This document shows positions 50,722 through 60,220 of a stretch of DNA of 64,000 bases, piece after piece. Made by a program: the position numbers and the translations under genes. Under the pieces are notes generated by a model. It was given only the letters and a program-made list of their open reading frames with translations, was not told the DNA's origin and did not search any database. Numbering within the stretch: position 1 is the stretch's first letter; every line of letters begins with the position of its first letter. The DNA is taken from assembly GCA_963578805.1 (NCBI GenBank), contig CAUZDY010000001.1, positions 1-64,000 of the forward strand, in the 5' to 3' direction. This DNA is from CAUZIB01 sp963578805. Lineage in GTDB: Bacteria > Acidobacteriota > Vicinamibacteria > Vicinamibacterales > UBA8438.

Positions 50722-51147
50722 ATGGCGCTTCCCACGCATCTTACGCTTGAGCTCGTGACGCCAGACAGGGCTGTCGTGCGTGAGTCGGTTGACGAGATTC
50801 AGATTCCTGGTTCGGAGGGGTACCTTGGCGTGTTACCCGGTCACACGCCGCTACTCACGAGCCTTCAGGTGGGAGAGCTGTGGTTTCGCCAGGGTGGCGA
50901 AACGTCCTACGCGGCGGTGGCATTTGGTTTCGCCGAGATTCTTCCCGACCGAGTAACGATTCTGGCCCAGATTGCCGAGCGTGCGGAGGATATTGACGTA
51001 GAGCGCGCCCAAGAGGCGGAGCGCCGCGCCCGCGAGCGATTGAACAAGAGCGTGGCTAACGTCGATTTTGAGCGAGCCCGGATCGCGCTAATGAAGTCGC
51101 TCATGAGACTGCAAGTTGCGTCTAAGATACGGATGCGTTCGATCTGA
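50722..51147 (+). CDS. atpC: ATP synthase F1 epsilon subunit
   Basis: 141 residues. Beta-sandwich with LTLELVTPDRAVVRESVDEI, QIPGSEGYLGVLPGHTPLLT and GGETSYAAVAFGFAEILPDR, then the C-terminal helical hairpin EDIDVERAQEAERRARERLN, which can inhibit rotation. It closes the atpHAGDC unit; PP2C starts 41 bases later. Confidence 0.96.
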   Translation: MALPTHLTLELVTPDRAVVRESVDEIQIPGSEGYLGVLPGHTPLLTSLQVGELWFRQGGETSYAAVAFGFAEILPDRVTILAQIAERAEDIDVERAQEAERRARERLNKSVANVDFERARIALMKSLMRLQVASKIRMRSI

Positions 51148-51188
51148 CTCGATGACCCACGCTGCATGGCACCACGGTCTCTAGGCTC

Positions 51189-51956
51189 ATGCAGATATCC
51201 TGGGCAGCTCGGACCGACCCCGGACTCCGTCGCTGCCAGAACGAAGACAGCTTCTGCGCCAATCCTGACCTTGGATTGTTCGTTGTGGCCGATGGGATGG
51301 GTGGTCACGCGGGAGGCGAGATTGCGTCGGAGTTGGCGGTGACGGAGATCCAGACCGTGATCGAATCAACCACCGCCCTTGGTGCGCACGACACGTGGCC
51401 GGTGCCATTCGACGCAAACGTGGGAGTGGATGGTAATCGTTTGAGGGCGGGTTTTTCGATGGCCAATAGCGGCATCGCCCAGCGGATCGAGAAGACTGAG
51501 GACCTGCGGGGAATGGCCACGACCGCGGTGGCGGTACTTGTCCGGGGTGGCAAAGCGGCGCTGGCCCATGTCGGCGACAGCCGAGCGTATTTGTGGCGGT
51601 CTGGCCAGCTGACGCGCCTTACGGCCGACCACTCGTGGGTGGAGGAACAGTTCCAGGCCGGAATGTTGACGGAAGCCGCAGCCCGGGAGCATCCGTGGCG
51701 GAACATTGTCACTCGCGCGTTGTCCGGAACCGAGGGGCTTAAGGTCGACGTTACCGAACTCGAGCTCGAAGCTGGTGACCGCTTGCTACTCTGTTCCGAT
51801 GGGTTGCCAACTGTAGTTCAGGACAGCGAAATCGGAACGGTGGTCTCTCCGCCTTCGAATCTGCAGGGGGTGTGTGACGAGCTTGTTAGCCGCGCCAACG
51901 CCGGTGGCGGACCGGACAACGTAACCGCGGTCGTGGTCGGTGTCGCCGCGGTATGA
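51189..51956 (+). CDS. PP2C-family serine/threonine phosphatase
   Basis: 255 residues, soluble. Motifs: TDPGLRRCQNEDSF (Mn-binding Asp/Glu), LFVVADGMGGHAGGEIASEL, GMATTAVAVLV, LAHVGDSRAYLWR, LTADHSWVEE, LLLCSDGLPTVV and GGPDNVTAVVVGV. The full set of metal-ligand Asp residues is present, so it should be an active metal-dependent phosphatase (Stp/PrpC type). No partner Ser/Thr kinase is in the window. Between atpC and an ABC exporter on the same strand. Confidence 0.93.
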   Translation: MQISWAARTDPGLRRCQNEDSFCANPDLGLFVVADGMGGHAGGEIASELAVTEIQTVIESTTALGAHDTWPVPFDANVGVDGNRLRAGFSMANSGIAQRIEKTEDLRGMATTAVAVLVRGGKAALAHVGDSRAYLWRSGQLTRLTADHSWVEEQFQAGMLTEAAAREHPWRNIVTRALSGTEGLKVDVTELELEAGDRLLLCSDGLPTVVQDSEIGTVVSPPSNLQGVCDELVSRANAGGGPDNVTAVVVGVAAV

Positions 51957-51986
51957 GGACAAACCCGTACATGGCGCAGACCCACG

Positions 51987-52781
51987 ATGCTAGCTAACCT
52001 CCGCGAGCTGGTCCGATACCGAGGCCTGATTCAAACACTCGTGACCCGCGAGCTCAAAGCCAGATACCGAGGTTCGGTACTCGGCTTCTTCTGGTCGTTC
52101 GTCAACCCGCTGCTACTGCTCACCGTTTACACAATCGTGTTTTCGGTCGTGCTGCCCGGATTTCGAGGCGTTGAGATCGAGCCGTACGCCTTGTTTCTTT
52201 TCTGTGGCCTCCTGCCGTGGACCTGGTTCTCTTCCGGGCTTCTCGAGTCTGCAAACTCTCTGATCGCGGGCGGTAACCTTATCAAGAAGGTCGTGTTTCC
52301 GGCCGAGATCCTTCCGATCGTCGCCGTGCTGTCGAACATGTTTCACTTTTTCTTCGCGCTGCCGATCCTGGGCTGCTTTCTCTTGTTCTACATGCGCCCG
52401 CTGAGTCTGATCGAGCTTGCCTGGTTTCCGGTGGTGGTGCTCGTGCAACTGATGTTGACGCTTGGGCTGGGATTGGTGCTCTCGGCGCTGACCGTGCACT
52501 TCCGCGATCTTCGCGATCTACTCGGGAACCTACTTACTTTGTGGTTTTTCTCGACACCGATCATTTACCCGATGGTGATGGTGCCGGCCGGTGGGAAGTT
52601 CATCATGGACCTGAACCCGTTTGCGCATTTGGTCATTTCGTATCAGGAGATCCTGTTTTACGACGGTCCGTTTGGTCATTGGCGCTGGCTGATGGCGCTG
52701 GCCGTGGCTTCGGTGGCTCTGTTTCTGATCGGGTTGGCCTTGTTCGATCGACTCAGAGATTCCTTTGCGGAGGAGGTGTGA
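51987..52781 (+). CDS. wzm: ABC-2 type polysaccharide export permease (Wzm-like)
   Basis: 264 residues, six membrane helices. The N-terminal cytoplasmic helix LIQTLVTRELKARYRGSVLG, then FFWSFVNPLLLLTVYTIVFS is the ABC2_membrane/Wzm signature (R.L..RY..S.LG..W....P). SLIAGGNLIKKVVFPAEILP is also typical. It forms the channel for an O-antigen-like or teichoic-acid-like glycan. The stop overlaps the GTG of the ATPase gene. Confidence 0.9.
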   Translation: MLANLRELVRYRGLIQTLVTRELKARYRGSVLGFFWSFVNPLLLLTVYTIVFSVVLPGFRGVEIEPYALFLFCGLLPWTWFSSGLLESANSLIAGGNLIKKVVFPAEILPIVAVLSNMFHFFFALPILGCFLLFYMRPLSLIELAWFPVVVLVQLMLTLGLGLVLSALTVHFRDLRDLLGNLLTLWFFSTPIIYPMVMVPAGGKFIMDLNPFAHLVISYQEILFYDGPFGHWRWLMALAVASVALFLIGLALFDRLRDSFAEEV

Positions 52782-54115
52782 GCACCGCGATCGAGCTTCA
52801 CGCAGTGACGAAGTTGTATCGAAGATATGCGCACCGCCGGCAGTTCGCCACCTTGAAGAGCGCCTTAATCTCAGGGAGTCTAGTCAGAGACCTCCGACCG
52901 GATGAGACTTTCACCGCGGTAGGGGGGGTCTCATTCAGTGTGCCTACCGGCTCGGCCTTCGGTATCATCGGTCGCAACGGCTCTGGCAAGAGTACACTCC
53001 TCAACCTGATCGCTGGTATCACTAAACCGACCAGTGGCGAGGTGCAGGTTAACGGTCGTATCTCAGCGCTCATCGAGCTGGGCGCAGGCTTTCACCCGGA
53101 GATTTCTGGCCGCGAGAATGTCTTCATCAATGGCGTTATGCTTGGACTCAGCAAGCGGGAGATCACCGAACGTTTCGACGAAATCGTCCGGTTCGCTGAA
53201 CTCGAAGCCTTCATTGATGCCCCGGTGAAAACCTACTCGTCCGGGATGTATATGCGGCTGGGCTTCGCGGTCGCCGTTCACGTCGATCCTGACATCTTGA
53301 TTGTCGATGAGGTCCTGGCGGTTGGCGACGAAGGGTTCAGCCTCAAATGCCTCGACAAGTTTTCGGAGTTCAAGCGGCATGGCAAGACGATCCTGCTGGT
53401 GACTCATGGTCTGAACACCGTGCAGAAGTTCTGCGATGAAGCGGTGTGGCTCGACGAGGGCCAGATTAAGGGACAAGGTGATCCCCGTCGTGTCGTACAC
53501 ATGTATCTGAGCGACGTGGCCGCGGCCGAGGAAAAGTTGCTGGCGGCGGAAGACAAGAAACGGGTCGAGGCAACGACGCTTGACAAGACGACGCCCCGGA
53601 CGGGTTCAGACGAATCCCGAGGCGACGGAGAGCCGCCCGAAGATATGTTTCGGGCGAGTGAAGGCCGCTGGGGATCGGGAGATGCGACGATCACAAACGT
53701 AACGATCGATGGTGATGACGGTCCGACGCACCTGTTCCAAAGCGGCGATCAAATGACGGTTAGAATGAAGGTCACCGCATCGGTGCCATTGGACGACTTC
53801 GTGTTTGGCATCAGTATCTTCAATACGGAGGGGATCTGCTGTTATGGAACCAACACCGATATTGAGGACTTCAAGTCAGAAACCATCACTGGAGACGGCG
53901 AGGTGAGTGTCGTCATCGAACACCTTGACCTCGTGGAGGGAACGTACAAACTCGACGTTGCAGTGCACACGCGCGAAGGGCGTCCCTACGACTACCACCG
54001 TCTCCTTCACACCTTCCGAGTGAAGTCGGACATCAAGGACATCGGGATTTACCGCCCTCGCCATGCTTGGACCTTCACGCCGAACATTCGCTTTCGGAAC
54101 GGACCGGGCGAGTGA
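52778..54115 (+). CDS. wzt: polysaccharide export ABC ATPase with Wzt-type C-terminal domain
   Basis: 445 residues from GTG 52778 (GTGA overlap with the permease). Walker A GRNGSGKSTLLNLIAG, YSSGMYMRLGFAVAVHVDPD as signature and Walker B, LVTHGLNTVQKFCDEAVWL. A Lys/Glu-rich linker (about residues 245-300) leads to a C-terminal beta-sandwich (GDATITNVTIDGDDGPTHLF; LDLVEGTYKLDVAVHTREGR), the Wzt-C fold that reads the capped end of the glycan. No glycosyltransferase genes adjoin, so the exported glycan is unknown. Confidence 0.92.
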   Translation: MSTAIELHAVTKLYRRYAHRRQFATLKSALISGSLVRDLRPDETFTAVGGVSFSVPTGSAFGIIGRNGSGKSTLLNLIAGITKPTSGEVQVNGRISALIELGAGFHPEISGRENVFINGVMLGLSKREITERFDEIVRFAELEAFIDAPVKTYSSGMYMRLGFAVAVHVDPDILIVDEVLAVGDEGFSLKCLDKFSEFKRHGKTILLVTHGLNTVQKFCDEAVWLDEGQIKGQGDPRRVVHMYLSDVAAAEEKLLAAEDKKRVEATTLDKTTPRTGSDESRGDGEPPEDMFRASEGRWGSGDATITNVTIDGDDGPTHLFQSGDQMTVRMKVTASVPLDDFVFGISIFNTEGICCYGTNTDIEDFKSETITGDGEVSVVIEHLDLVEGTYKLDVAVHTREGRPYDYHRLLHTFRVKSDIKDIGIYRPRHAWTFTPNIRFRNGPGE

Positions 54116-54170
54116 TCGTCTATCTGCGTGGTAACATCAAAAGTTTCCTGGTTCACGACAGGACGTCTGC

Positions 54171-57100
54171 GTGTCGATTGCCGTACCCTCCCTGACTCTG
54201 CGCGCGCTGCTCAAATCGACCGCGAGCCTCGTCGGTTTTGGCGGCACTGCAGAGCTGGTCACGGGCCTAACTCCTTCTGCGCAGGCGCTGGCCGTCGCGA
54301 ACGCGGGGACCAGTGCGCCCACTGTCTTCGTCGTTCCAACCGACAACGACGTCGAGTCTATGACGTCGGACATCCGATTTTTCTTCGCCGCGCTTCAAGG
54401 ATTTTCAGAGGCTGAGGTCGCGCGCAGCGTCCTCCCCTTTCCGTCGGTGGAAGTGGACCCGTATCGGGCGATTGTGCCCCACTTCGATGTCGCGTCTGCT
54501 CGCGCGCGAGCTCTGACGGCTCTCGCCCAGGGAACCGCTAGACTCGTGGTTGCCTCTGCGCCTGCGCTGCTCCCACGGGTCAGCGGCCTGGAACGTCTTC
54601 TGCAAGCGACCCGGGAGCTGGTGCTCGGGGGAGAGTTGTCTCCGTCTGACCTAGGAGACTTGCTGGTCGATGCCGGCTTTGTGCGTGAGGATCCGGTCGA
54701 CAAGCACGGGGAGTTCTGCACGCGCGGCGGGCTGGTCGACTTCTTTCCAGCGGGTGAGAGCTATCCGATTCGAGTCGAGTTTATTGGGGACGTGATCGAA
54801 TCACTGCGGCAGTTTGATCCGTCGAGTCAACGATCGGTCATGACGATTGATCGCGCCGCCGTGGTACCGCTTCGCGAGACATTCGAGCGGAAAACGAAGG
54901 ATCCTGACGACCCGGAGGTTTTTGACCGGCGTAGTAGCGTGCTCGAGTACCTCTCCCAAACGATGACACAGATGTTTGTGACTGAACTAGAGGAATGCGA
55001 GCGGTGCGTCACGAAAGCGGTTGACCAAATTGGAGAGAACCATGCGGCGGCGACGAAACGGGGTGAGACCCCGACGGACCCAAAGACATTGCTCACCACG
55101 TGGCCTGAGCTCCGGGTTCGTCTCGAAGGCGGCGGCCGTTTTGAAACACTCGGTCTCGACGGCGATGACGCCCTCCCCCATCGACCGGTGGCGTGTCAGC
55201 CCGCCACGGTATTTCACGGCCGGCTTGGCGACTGGGTTGACGCTGTTCGGAAGAGTCGGTCCGCAGGGGAGACCCAGCTTTTTGTAGCGGCGACAGCCGG
55301 GCGTGCGGAACGAATCACCGAGCTGTTGCGGGAGTGCGAGCTTTCTGCGGTGTCCGTCGACCGAGCTGAGACGACTCAGGGTGTCGCGATACTCGTCGCG
55401 ACCGGTCAGTTGTCACAGGGGTTTCGGCTTCCAGAAGTTGGATTGCAGGTCTACGCAGAGACCGACCTCTTCGACGAAGAGCGACGAGTTTTCGATCGGA
55501 AAAAGTCGGCGGCGACGGCATTCCTTTCCGACCTTCGCGACCTCAAGGTCGGAGACCACGTCGTCCACGTCGACCACGGCATCGGAGGTTTTGTGGGACT
55601 CACTCAGTTGGATGTGGGTGGAACGCCACATGAGCTGATGGAGCTTCGCTACGCCGGCGGCGATAAGCTGTTCGTGCCGGTCGAGCACCTCGACCTGATC
55701 CAGAAGTTCACTGGCGGGCAGCACCCAGCACTCGACCGGCTAGGTGGCGCCAGCTGGGAGCGTGCCAAGACACGCGTCAAACGGGCGATGCGGGATATGG
55801 CCGGCGAGCTACTCAAGCTCTACGCGGCGCGGAAGGCGGCCGCGGGACACAAATTCAGCCCTGACACTCACTGGCAACACGAGTTCGAATCTGCATTTAA
55901 GTACAGTCTGACTCCGGATCAAGCCACTGCAGTCGCCGATATCAAACGGGACCTAGAGATGCCATCGCCCATGGATCGGTTGTTGTGTGGTGATGTCGGA
56001 TATGGAAAGACAGAGGTCGCTTTACGAGGCGCGTTCAAGGCAATGATGGAGGGCAAACAGGTTGCCCTGCTGTCACCAACCACGGTCTTGGCGTTCCAGC
56101 ACTTCCAGACGATTGTCAAGCGGTTCGCGGCGTTTCCGGTGCGCGTCGAGATGGTAAGCCGCTTTCGAAGCCGAGTCGAACAGAAAGCCGTTCTCAGTGA
56201 TCTCGTTGCGGGAAAGGTGGACCTCATCGTCGGGACCCACCGACTGCTCTCAAAGGACGTGGAGTTTCACGATCTAGGGCTACTGATCATCGATGAGGAA
56301 CAACGGTTCGGCGTAGCACACAAGGAGCGGATCAAGACGCTTCGGCACAAGGTCGACGTGCTGACCCTGACCGCCACGCCGATTCCACGGACCCTGAACA
56401 TGTCGTTGATGGGGATCCGCGACATGTCGGTGATCGAGACCCCGCCGAAGGACCGGCTGTCAATCCAGACCAACGTGGTTAAATTCGACCCGAGTGTCGT
56501 GGCCCGCGCAATCCGAACGGAGCTGGATCGCGACGGGCAAGTATATTTCGTTCACAACCGAATCCACTCGATCGCCAGCATCGCCGATCTTATTAGGCGC
56601 CTGGTTCCAGAGGCCAGGCTTGCCGTCGCCCATGGGCAGTCAGGTGAAGCCGAGTTGGAGAAGGCGATGATCGGATTTGTGGCACACGAGTTCGATGTGT
56701 TGCTGTCGACGACGATCATCGAAAATGGTCTCGACATTCCCAACGTGAATACGATTATCGTCAACCATGCAGACCGGTACGGATTGGCACAGCTGTATCA
56801 ACTTCGCGGACGTGTCGGTCGGTCGAACCGGCGGGCGTACGCGTATCTATTGATTCCACCTGAGGACAACTTGTCGCGTGTCGCGCGGCAGCGCCTCGCC
56901 GCGATCAAAGAGTTCAGTGCTCTCGGGAGCGGGTTTCGAGTCGCTGCGCTTGACCTCGAAATCCGTGGCGCCGGCAATCTGTTGGGCGCGGAGCAAAGCG
57001 GCCAGATCGAAGCGATCGGCTTCGATATGTATGTGAAACTGCTCGAGCGCACGGTTCGCGAGCTCAAGGGCGAGGCGACGGGCGAGGAGCGTCGGGCCAC

Positions 57101-57662
57101 GGTGACACTTGGGATCGAGCTGCGGGTCGACGAGGAATACGTTCCCGAGACCAATCAGCGCTTGGCGCTGTATCGACGTGTGGCCGCAGCAGAGGGCGAG
57201 GCGGAGCTTGCAACGCTACTCGAGGAGCTGAGTGACCGATATGGACCGGTGCCACGAAAAGTGATTCGCCTGATCGAGTTTGGCCGGGTCCGTTTAATGG
57301 CCGATCAACTGGGTATCGATTCGATTGACCGAGAAAAACATCTAGTTGTGGTGAAGTTCAGACCCGATACACCGATTAATCCGGAACGGCTGGTGGCGTT
57401 AGTCGAGGCACGGCCAGATATGTCTCTTACGCCCCCAGCCGTGATCAGGGTCGACCTGGATATAACTCACGGGCGCCGGCAAAGGCGAAGAAGTGCACTA
57501 ATTGACGAGTCCGTTTCGTGGTGGACCAAGCGAGCTACGGCCGGCCGTGTTACCGAGGGGTTCAGCAAGCAGGAGGTCCTCAAGCGGGACCGGACCGGCG
57601 CTGACGACGAAGTCCTGGCGCAGATTAGTGGACTCTTGTCCGAGTTGAGTGCCGGCGCGTGA
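54171..57662 (+). CDS. mfd: transcription-repair coupling factor
   Basis: 1163 residues starting at GTG. UvrB-like N-terminus (VDPYRAIVPHFDVASARARA, EDPVDKHGEFCTRGGLVDFF), RNA-polymerase-interacting domain (VGDHVVHVDHGIGGFVGLTQ, ELMELRYAGGDKLFVPVEHL), RecG-like helicase with Walker A GDVGYGKTEVALRGAFKAMM, DEEQRFGVAHKERIKTLRHK and LTATPIPRTLNMSLMGIRDM, and QLRGRVGRSNRRAYAYLL. The TRCF C-terminal domain is included. It removes RNA polymerase stalled at lesions and recruits UvrA. Confidence 0.97.
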   Translation: MSIAVPSLTLRALLKSTASLVGFGGTAELVTGLTPSAQALAVANAGTSAPTVFVVPTDNDVESMTSDIRFFFAALQGFSEAEVARSVLPFPSVEVDPYRAIVPHFDVASARARALTALAQGTARLVVASAPALLPRVSGLERLLQATRELVLGGELSPSDLGDLLVDAGFVREDPVDKHGEFCTRGGLVDFFPAGESYPIRVEFIGDVIESLRQFDPSSQRSVMTIDRAAVVPLRETFERKTKDPDDPEVFDRRSSVLEYLSQTMTQMFVTELEECERCVTKAVDQIGENHAAATKRGETPTDPKTLLTTWPELRVRLEGGGRFETLGLDGDDALPHRPVACQPATVFHGRLGDWVDAVRKSRSAGETQLFVAATAGRAERITELLRECELSAVSVDRAETTQGVAILVATGQLSQGFRLPEVGLQVYAETDLFDEERRVFDRKKSAATAFLSDLRDLKVGDHVVHVDHGIGGFVGLTQLDVGGTPHELMELRYAGGDKLFVPVEHLDLIQKFTGGQHPALDRLGGASWERAKTRVKRAMRDMAGELLKLYAARKAAAGHKFSPDTHWQHEFESAFKYSLTPDQATAVADIKRDLEMPSPMDRLLCGDVGYGKTEVALRGAFKAMMEGKQVALLSPTTVLAFQHFQTIVKRFAAFPVRVEMVSRFRSRVEQKAVLSDLVAGKVDLIVGTHRLLSKDVEFHDLGLLIIDEEQRFGVAHKERIKTLRHKVDVLTLTATPIPRTLNMSLMGIRDMSVIETPPKDRLSIQTNVVKFDPSVVARAIRTELDRDGQVYFVHNRIHSIASIADLIRRLVPEARLAVAHGQSGEAELEKAMIGFVAHEFDVLLSTTIIENGLDIPNVNTIIVNHADRYGLAQLYQLRGRVGRSNRRAYAYLLIPPEDNLSRVARQRLAAIKEFSALGSGFRVAALDLEIRGAGNLLGAEQSGQIEAIGFDMYVKLLERTVRELKGEATGEERRATVTLGIELRVDEEYVPETNQRLALYRRVAAAEGEAELATLLEELSDRYGPVPRKVIRLIEFGRVRLMADQLGIDSIDREKHLVVVKFRPDTPINPERLVALVEARPDMSLTPPAVIRVDLDITHGRRQRRRSALIDESVSWWTKRATAGRVTEGFSKQEVLKRDRTGADDEVLAQISGLLSELSAGA

Positions 57663-57766
57663 GTGACGAATGTTGTGAATCCGATCCCGCCGAGCCACGA
57701 TGGTGGCGGCGCCTGCCCACTGGATAGATTTGTTGCACACATCGCACTAGAATGCATAGAGGCCTA

Positions 57767-58864
57767 ATGACTGTGCTACATCGCTCGTCACTAGTGGGGA
57801 CTGTCGCACTGGGGTTGCTGGTGGCGGCCACTGCTGGTCATGCCCAGCCTTCCGAGAGTTCCGACAACCCGCCGAGAATCATCGAACGGGTGCTCGTAAA
57901 GGTGAACGGGCAAATCATCACGCAAACGGATTTGGAAACCCGCCAGATCAACGAGATTCGCTCCGCTGGCGTCCAGCCGCAAAACAACACCGAGTTGGTC
58001 AATCTGATTCGAGAGGTCACTCCCGGTGTGATCACGAGAGCGGTGGATGAGTTGCTCTTGGTGCAGCGTGGCCGGGACCTGGGATACCAGTTGTCAGATG
58101 AACAGTTCGAAGAGATCGTCGCCAGTCTCGCAGCTGAGAACGAGTTCGAGACCGATGAGGAATTTGAGCAAATGTTACTTGAGTCGGAAGGTCTAAGCAT
58201 GGCTGACTTGCGGCGGGTGATGGAGCGTCAGATGCTGGTGAGCCAGATCCAGCAAATCGAGATTCTCAGCCGCGTGTCAATCACCGACGTTGAAGCTCGT
58301 GAGTACTACGACACGCATCTCGAGGAGTTCACCGAACCCGGAACGGCGACGCTGCGGGAAATTCTGATTGCGGTGCCTGAGGGCGTCGGTGGTGTGAACG
58401 TGACCGCCGACGACGAAGCGCTTGTCGTGGCTCAGACGACGGTTGCGCGGCTTCGAGCTGGAGAGACTTTCGCGACCGTCGCCGAAGAAGTGTCTGACTC
58501 CTCGTCGAAGTCGACCGGTGGTTTGATTGGTCCGCTGCGGCTCAGCGAGTACAGCGAAGCCATTCAGAATCTGATCGTACCCCTTGACGTCGGTGAAGTG
58601 GCCGACCCGGTCCGAGCTCCACAGGGATACCAAATCGTGATGTTGGCGGATCGAACGAACGACCTCGTACAGCCGTTCAATGAAGTGCGCGACGACATCT
58701 CTAACAATGTGTTCAATGACCGCCGGACCGAGGAGTACGTTGACTACCTGGAATCGCTGAGAGCTGAGGCGGTTATTGAATGGAAGAACGAGGAGCTTCG
58801 TCAAATGTACGAAGTGTTTCGCGCGGATCCTGAAAACGCCGGCTCTCCTAGTCTCGGGCCCTAA
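57767..58864 (+). CDS. SurA-like periplasmic peptidyl-prolyl isomerase
   Basis: 365 residues. I choose ATG 57767 (AGAGG five bases before it) over ATG 57752. Signal peptide LVGTVALGLLVAATAGHAQ. SurA N-terminal chaperone part (IERVLVKVNGQIITQTDLET; ELLLVQRGRDLGYQLSDEQF) and one parvulin domain at about residues 190-290 (TATLREILIAVPEG; GETFATVAEEVSDSSSKSTG, then GLIGPLRLSEYSEAIQ). It would assist outer-membrane protein folding, supporting a diderm envelope. Only one parvulin domain, against two in E. coli SurA. Confidence 0.88.
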   Translation: MTVLHRSSLVGTVALGLLVAATAGHAQPSESSDNPPRIIERVLVKVNGQIITQTDLETRQINEIRSAGVQPQNNTELVNLIREVTPGVITRAVDELLLVQRGRDLGYQLSDEQFEEIVASLAAENEFETDEEFEQMLLESEGLSMADLRRVMERQMLVSQIQQIEILSRVSITDVEAREYYDTHLEEFTEPGTATLREILIAVPEGVGGVNVTADDEALVVAQTTVARLRAGETFATVAEEVSDSSSKSTGGLIGPLRLSEYSEAIQNLIVPLDVGEVADPVRAPQGYQIVMLADRTNDLVQPFNEVRDDISNNVFNDRRTEEYVDYLESLRAEAVIEWKNEELRQMYEVFRADPENAGSPSLGP

Positions 58865-59055
58865 AAGGAATTCATAGTTGGGTCGCCTTTCGGCCGCTGA
58901 CCCATTGTGTCCTCCGGCGTAACACACGGCTGGAGTGTGAGATCTAGACGTTCGTCTTGAGGATTTGTCCTGTCGAGTGTTGAGGCGGTGTTATCGATAT
59001 GGGTGAGCACATCGATGTCTGTGGTTCGCACTCCGGTGGTTTATCATGAGAATCG

Positions 59056-60126
59056 ATGAGGATTGATACGGTTCAACTCGATCACCCGTTTGCGCTGGCA
59101 CCGATGGCAGGGATGACTGACACGGCGTTTCGTCGTCTCGTGAAACGCCACGGTGGGTGTGGCCTGGTGGTGACTGAAATGGTGAGCTCGGAAGGGCTTG
59201 TCCGGGGAATCGATCGAACGCTGGAGTACGCGGAATATACCGAGGAAGAGCGGCCCGTCGCAATCCAGATCTTCGGTGGTGATCCAGAGACGATGGCCGC
59301 TGCTGCACAAGTGGTTGAAAGGATGGGCGCCGACATCATCGACGTCAACATGGGGTGTCCGGTTCAGAAGATTGCCAAGCACAACGCCGGGTGTAGCCTG
59401 ATGCGGGAGCCGACACACGCCGCGCGCGTTGTGCGGTCAATGACTAAGGCGGTCCGTGTCCCGGTGACCGTCAAGATGCGAGCCGGCTGGGATGAATCAG
59501 CGATCAATGCACCGATGGTCGCACAGATGATGGAGGATGCGGGGGCTGCGGCCGTGGCGGTGCACGGCCGCACAGCGGCCCAGTCATACCGGGGGACGTC
59601 TGACTGGGAGTTGATCGATGAGGTGGCCGGTGGCGTCACGATCCCGGTCTTTGGTAGTGGTGACTGCGTGACACCCGAGCAGGTCGTCGACCGGGTCGCG
59701 ACCACCCGGGTCGGGGGCGTACTGGTGGGGCGCGGCGCGTTGCGGAACCCCTGGATCTTCCAGCAGGCTCACAGTCTCGCCCTTGGACGGCCGGCTCCAC
59801 CGGTGACCGCGGCCGACCGAGGGCAATTTCTTTTGGACTATGTCGAGTTGTTGCTTCGTGAGGGAGCTAACGAGGAAGAGGGATTTCGTCATCAAGCGCC
59901 GTCGCCAGCAGGTGAAGCCGGTACGCGTGGCGTCCGACCACAGCGGAGCCGAGAGCGCTGGGTGATCAACAAGCTACGAGCGCTGGGGTCGTGGTATACG
60001 AAAGGTGGCCATGGGGGGTCCCGGCTCCGGACCGCGATCAACAGCGCTGAGTCGGTCGATGAGTTGCGTGATATCGTCGACCAGTTCTTTTTTCAGGTTC
60101 CCACATTTGATACGGCGGTCACATAA
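59056..60126 (+). CDS. dusB: tRNA-dihydrouridine synthase (DusB type)
   Basis: 356 residues. FMN enzyme that reduces uridines in the tRNA D-loop. LAPMAGMTDTAFRRLVKRHG, then VTEMVSSEGLV, IDVNMGCPVQKIAKHNAGCS with the catalytic Cys in NMGCP, VTVKMRAGW, VHGRTAAQSYRGTSDWELID, VFGSGDC and GVLVGRGALRNPWIF are all family motifs. The C-terminal helical domain has a short extra loop (QAPSPAGEAGTRGVRPQRSR). A 190-bp spacer separates it from the SurA-like gene. Confidence 0.95.
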   Translation: MRIDTVQLDHPFALAPMAGMTDTAFRRLVKRHGGCGLVVTEMVSSEGLVRGIDRTLEYAEYTEEERPVAIQIFGGDPETMAAAAQVVERMGADIIDVNMGCPVQKIAKHNAGCSLMREPTHAARVVRSMTKAVRVPVTVKMRAGWDESAINAPMVAQMMEDAGAAAVAVHGRTAAQSYRGTSDWELIDEVAGGVTIPVFGSGDCVTPEQVVDRVATTRVGGVLVGRGALRNPWIFQQAHSLALGRPAPPVTAADRGQFLLDYVELLLREGANEEEGFRHQAPSPAGEAGTRGVRPQRSRERWVINKLRALGSWYTKGGHGGSRLRTAINSAESVDELRDIVDQFFFQVPTFDTAVT

Positions 60127-60220
60127 CAAGCGAGACGATCAACTAGGGGGACTTTGGGGCGAGTCAAGCGACCACAGGAGGGTCCCGTTAGCCGATCCCC
60201 ATCCGGCATTCGTCCTCACC

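Noticed and set aside
58277..58927. 216-codon minus-strand ORF
   Set aside because: Antisense shadow of the SurA-like gene; no recognisable domain.
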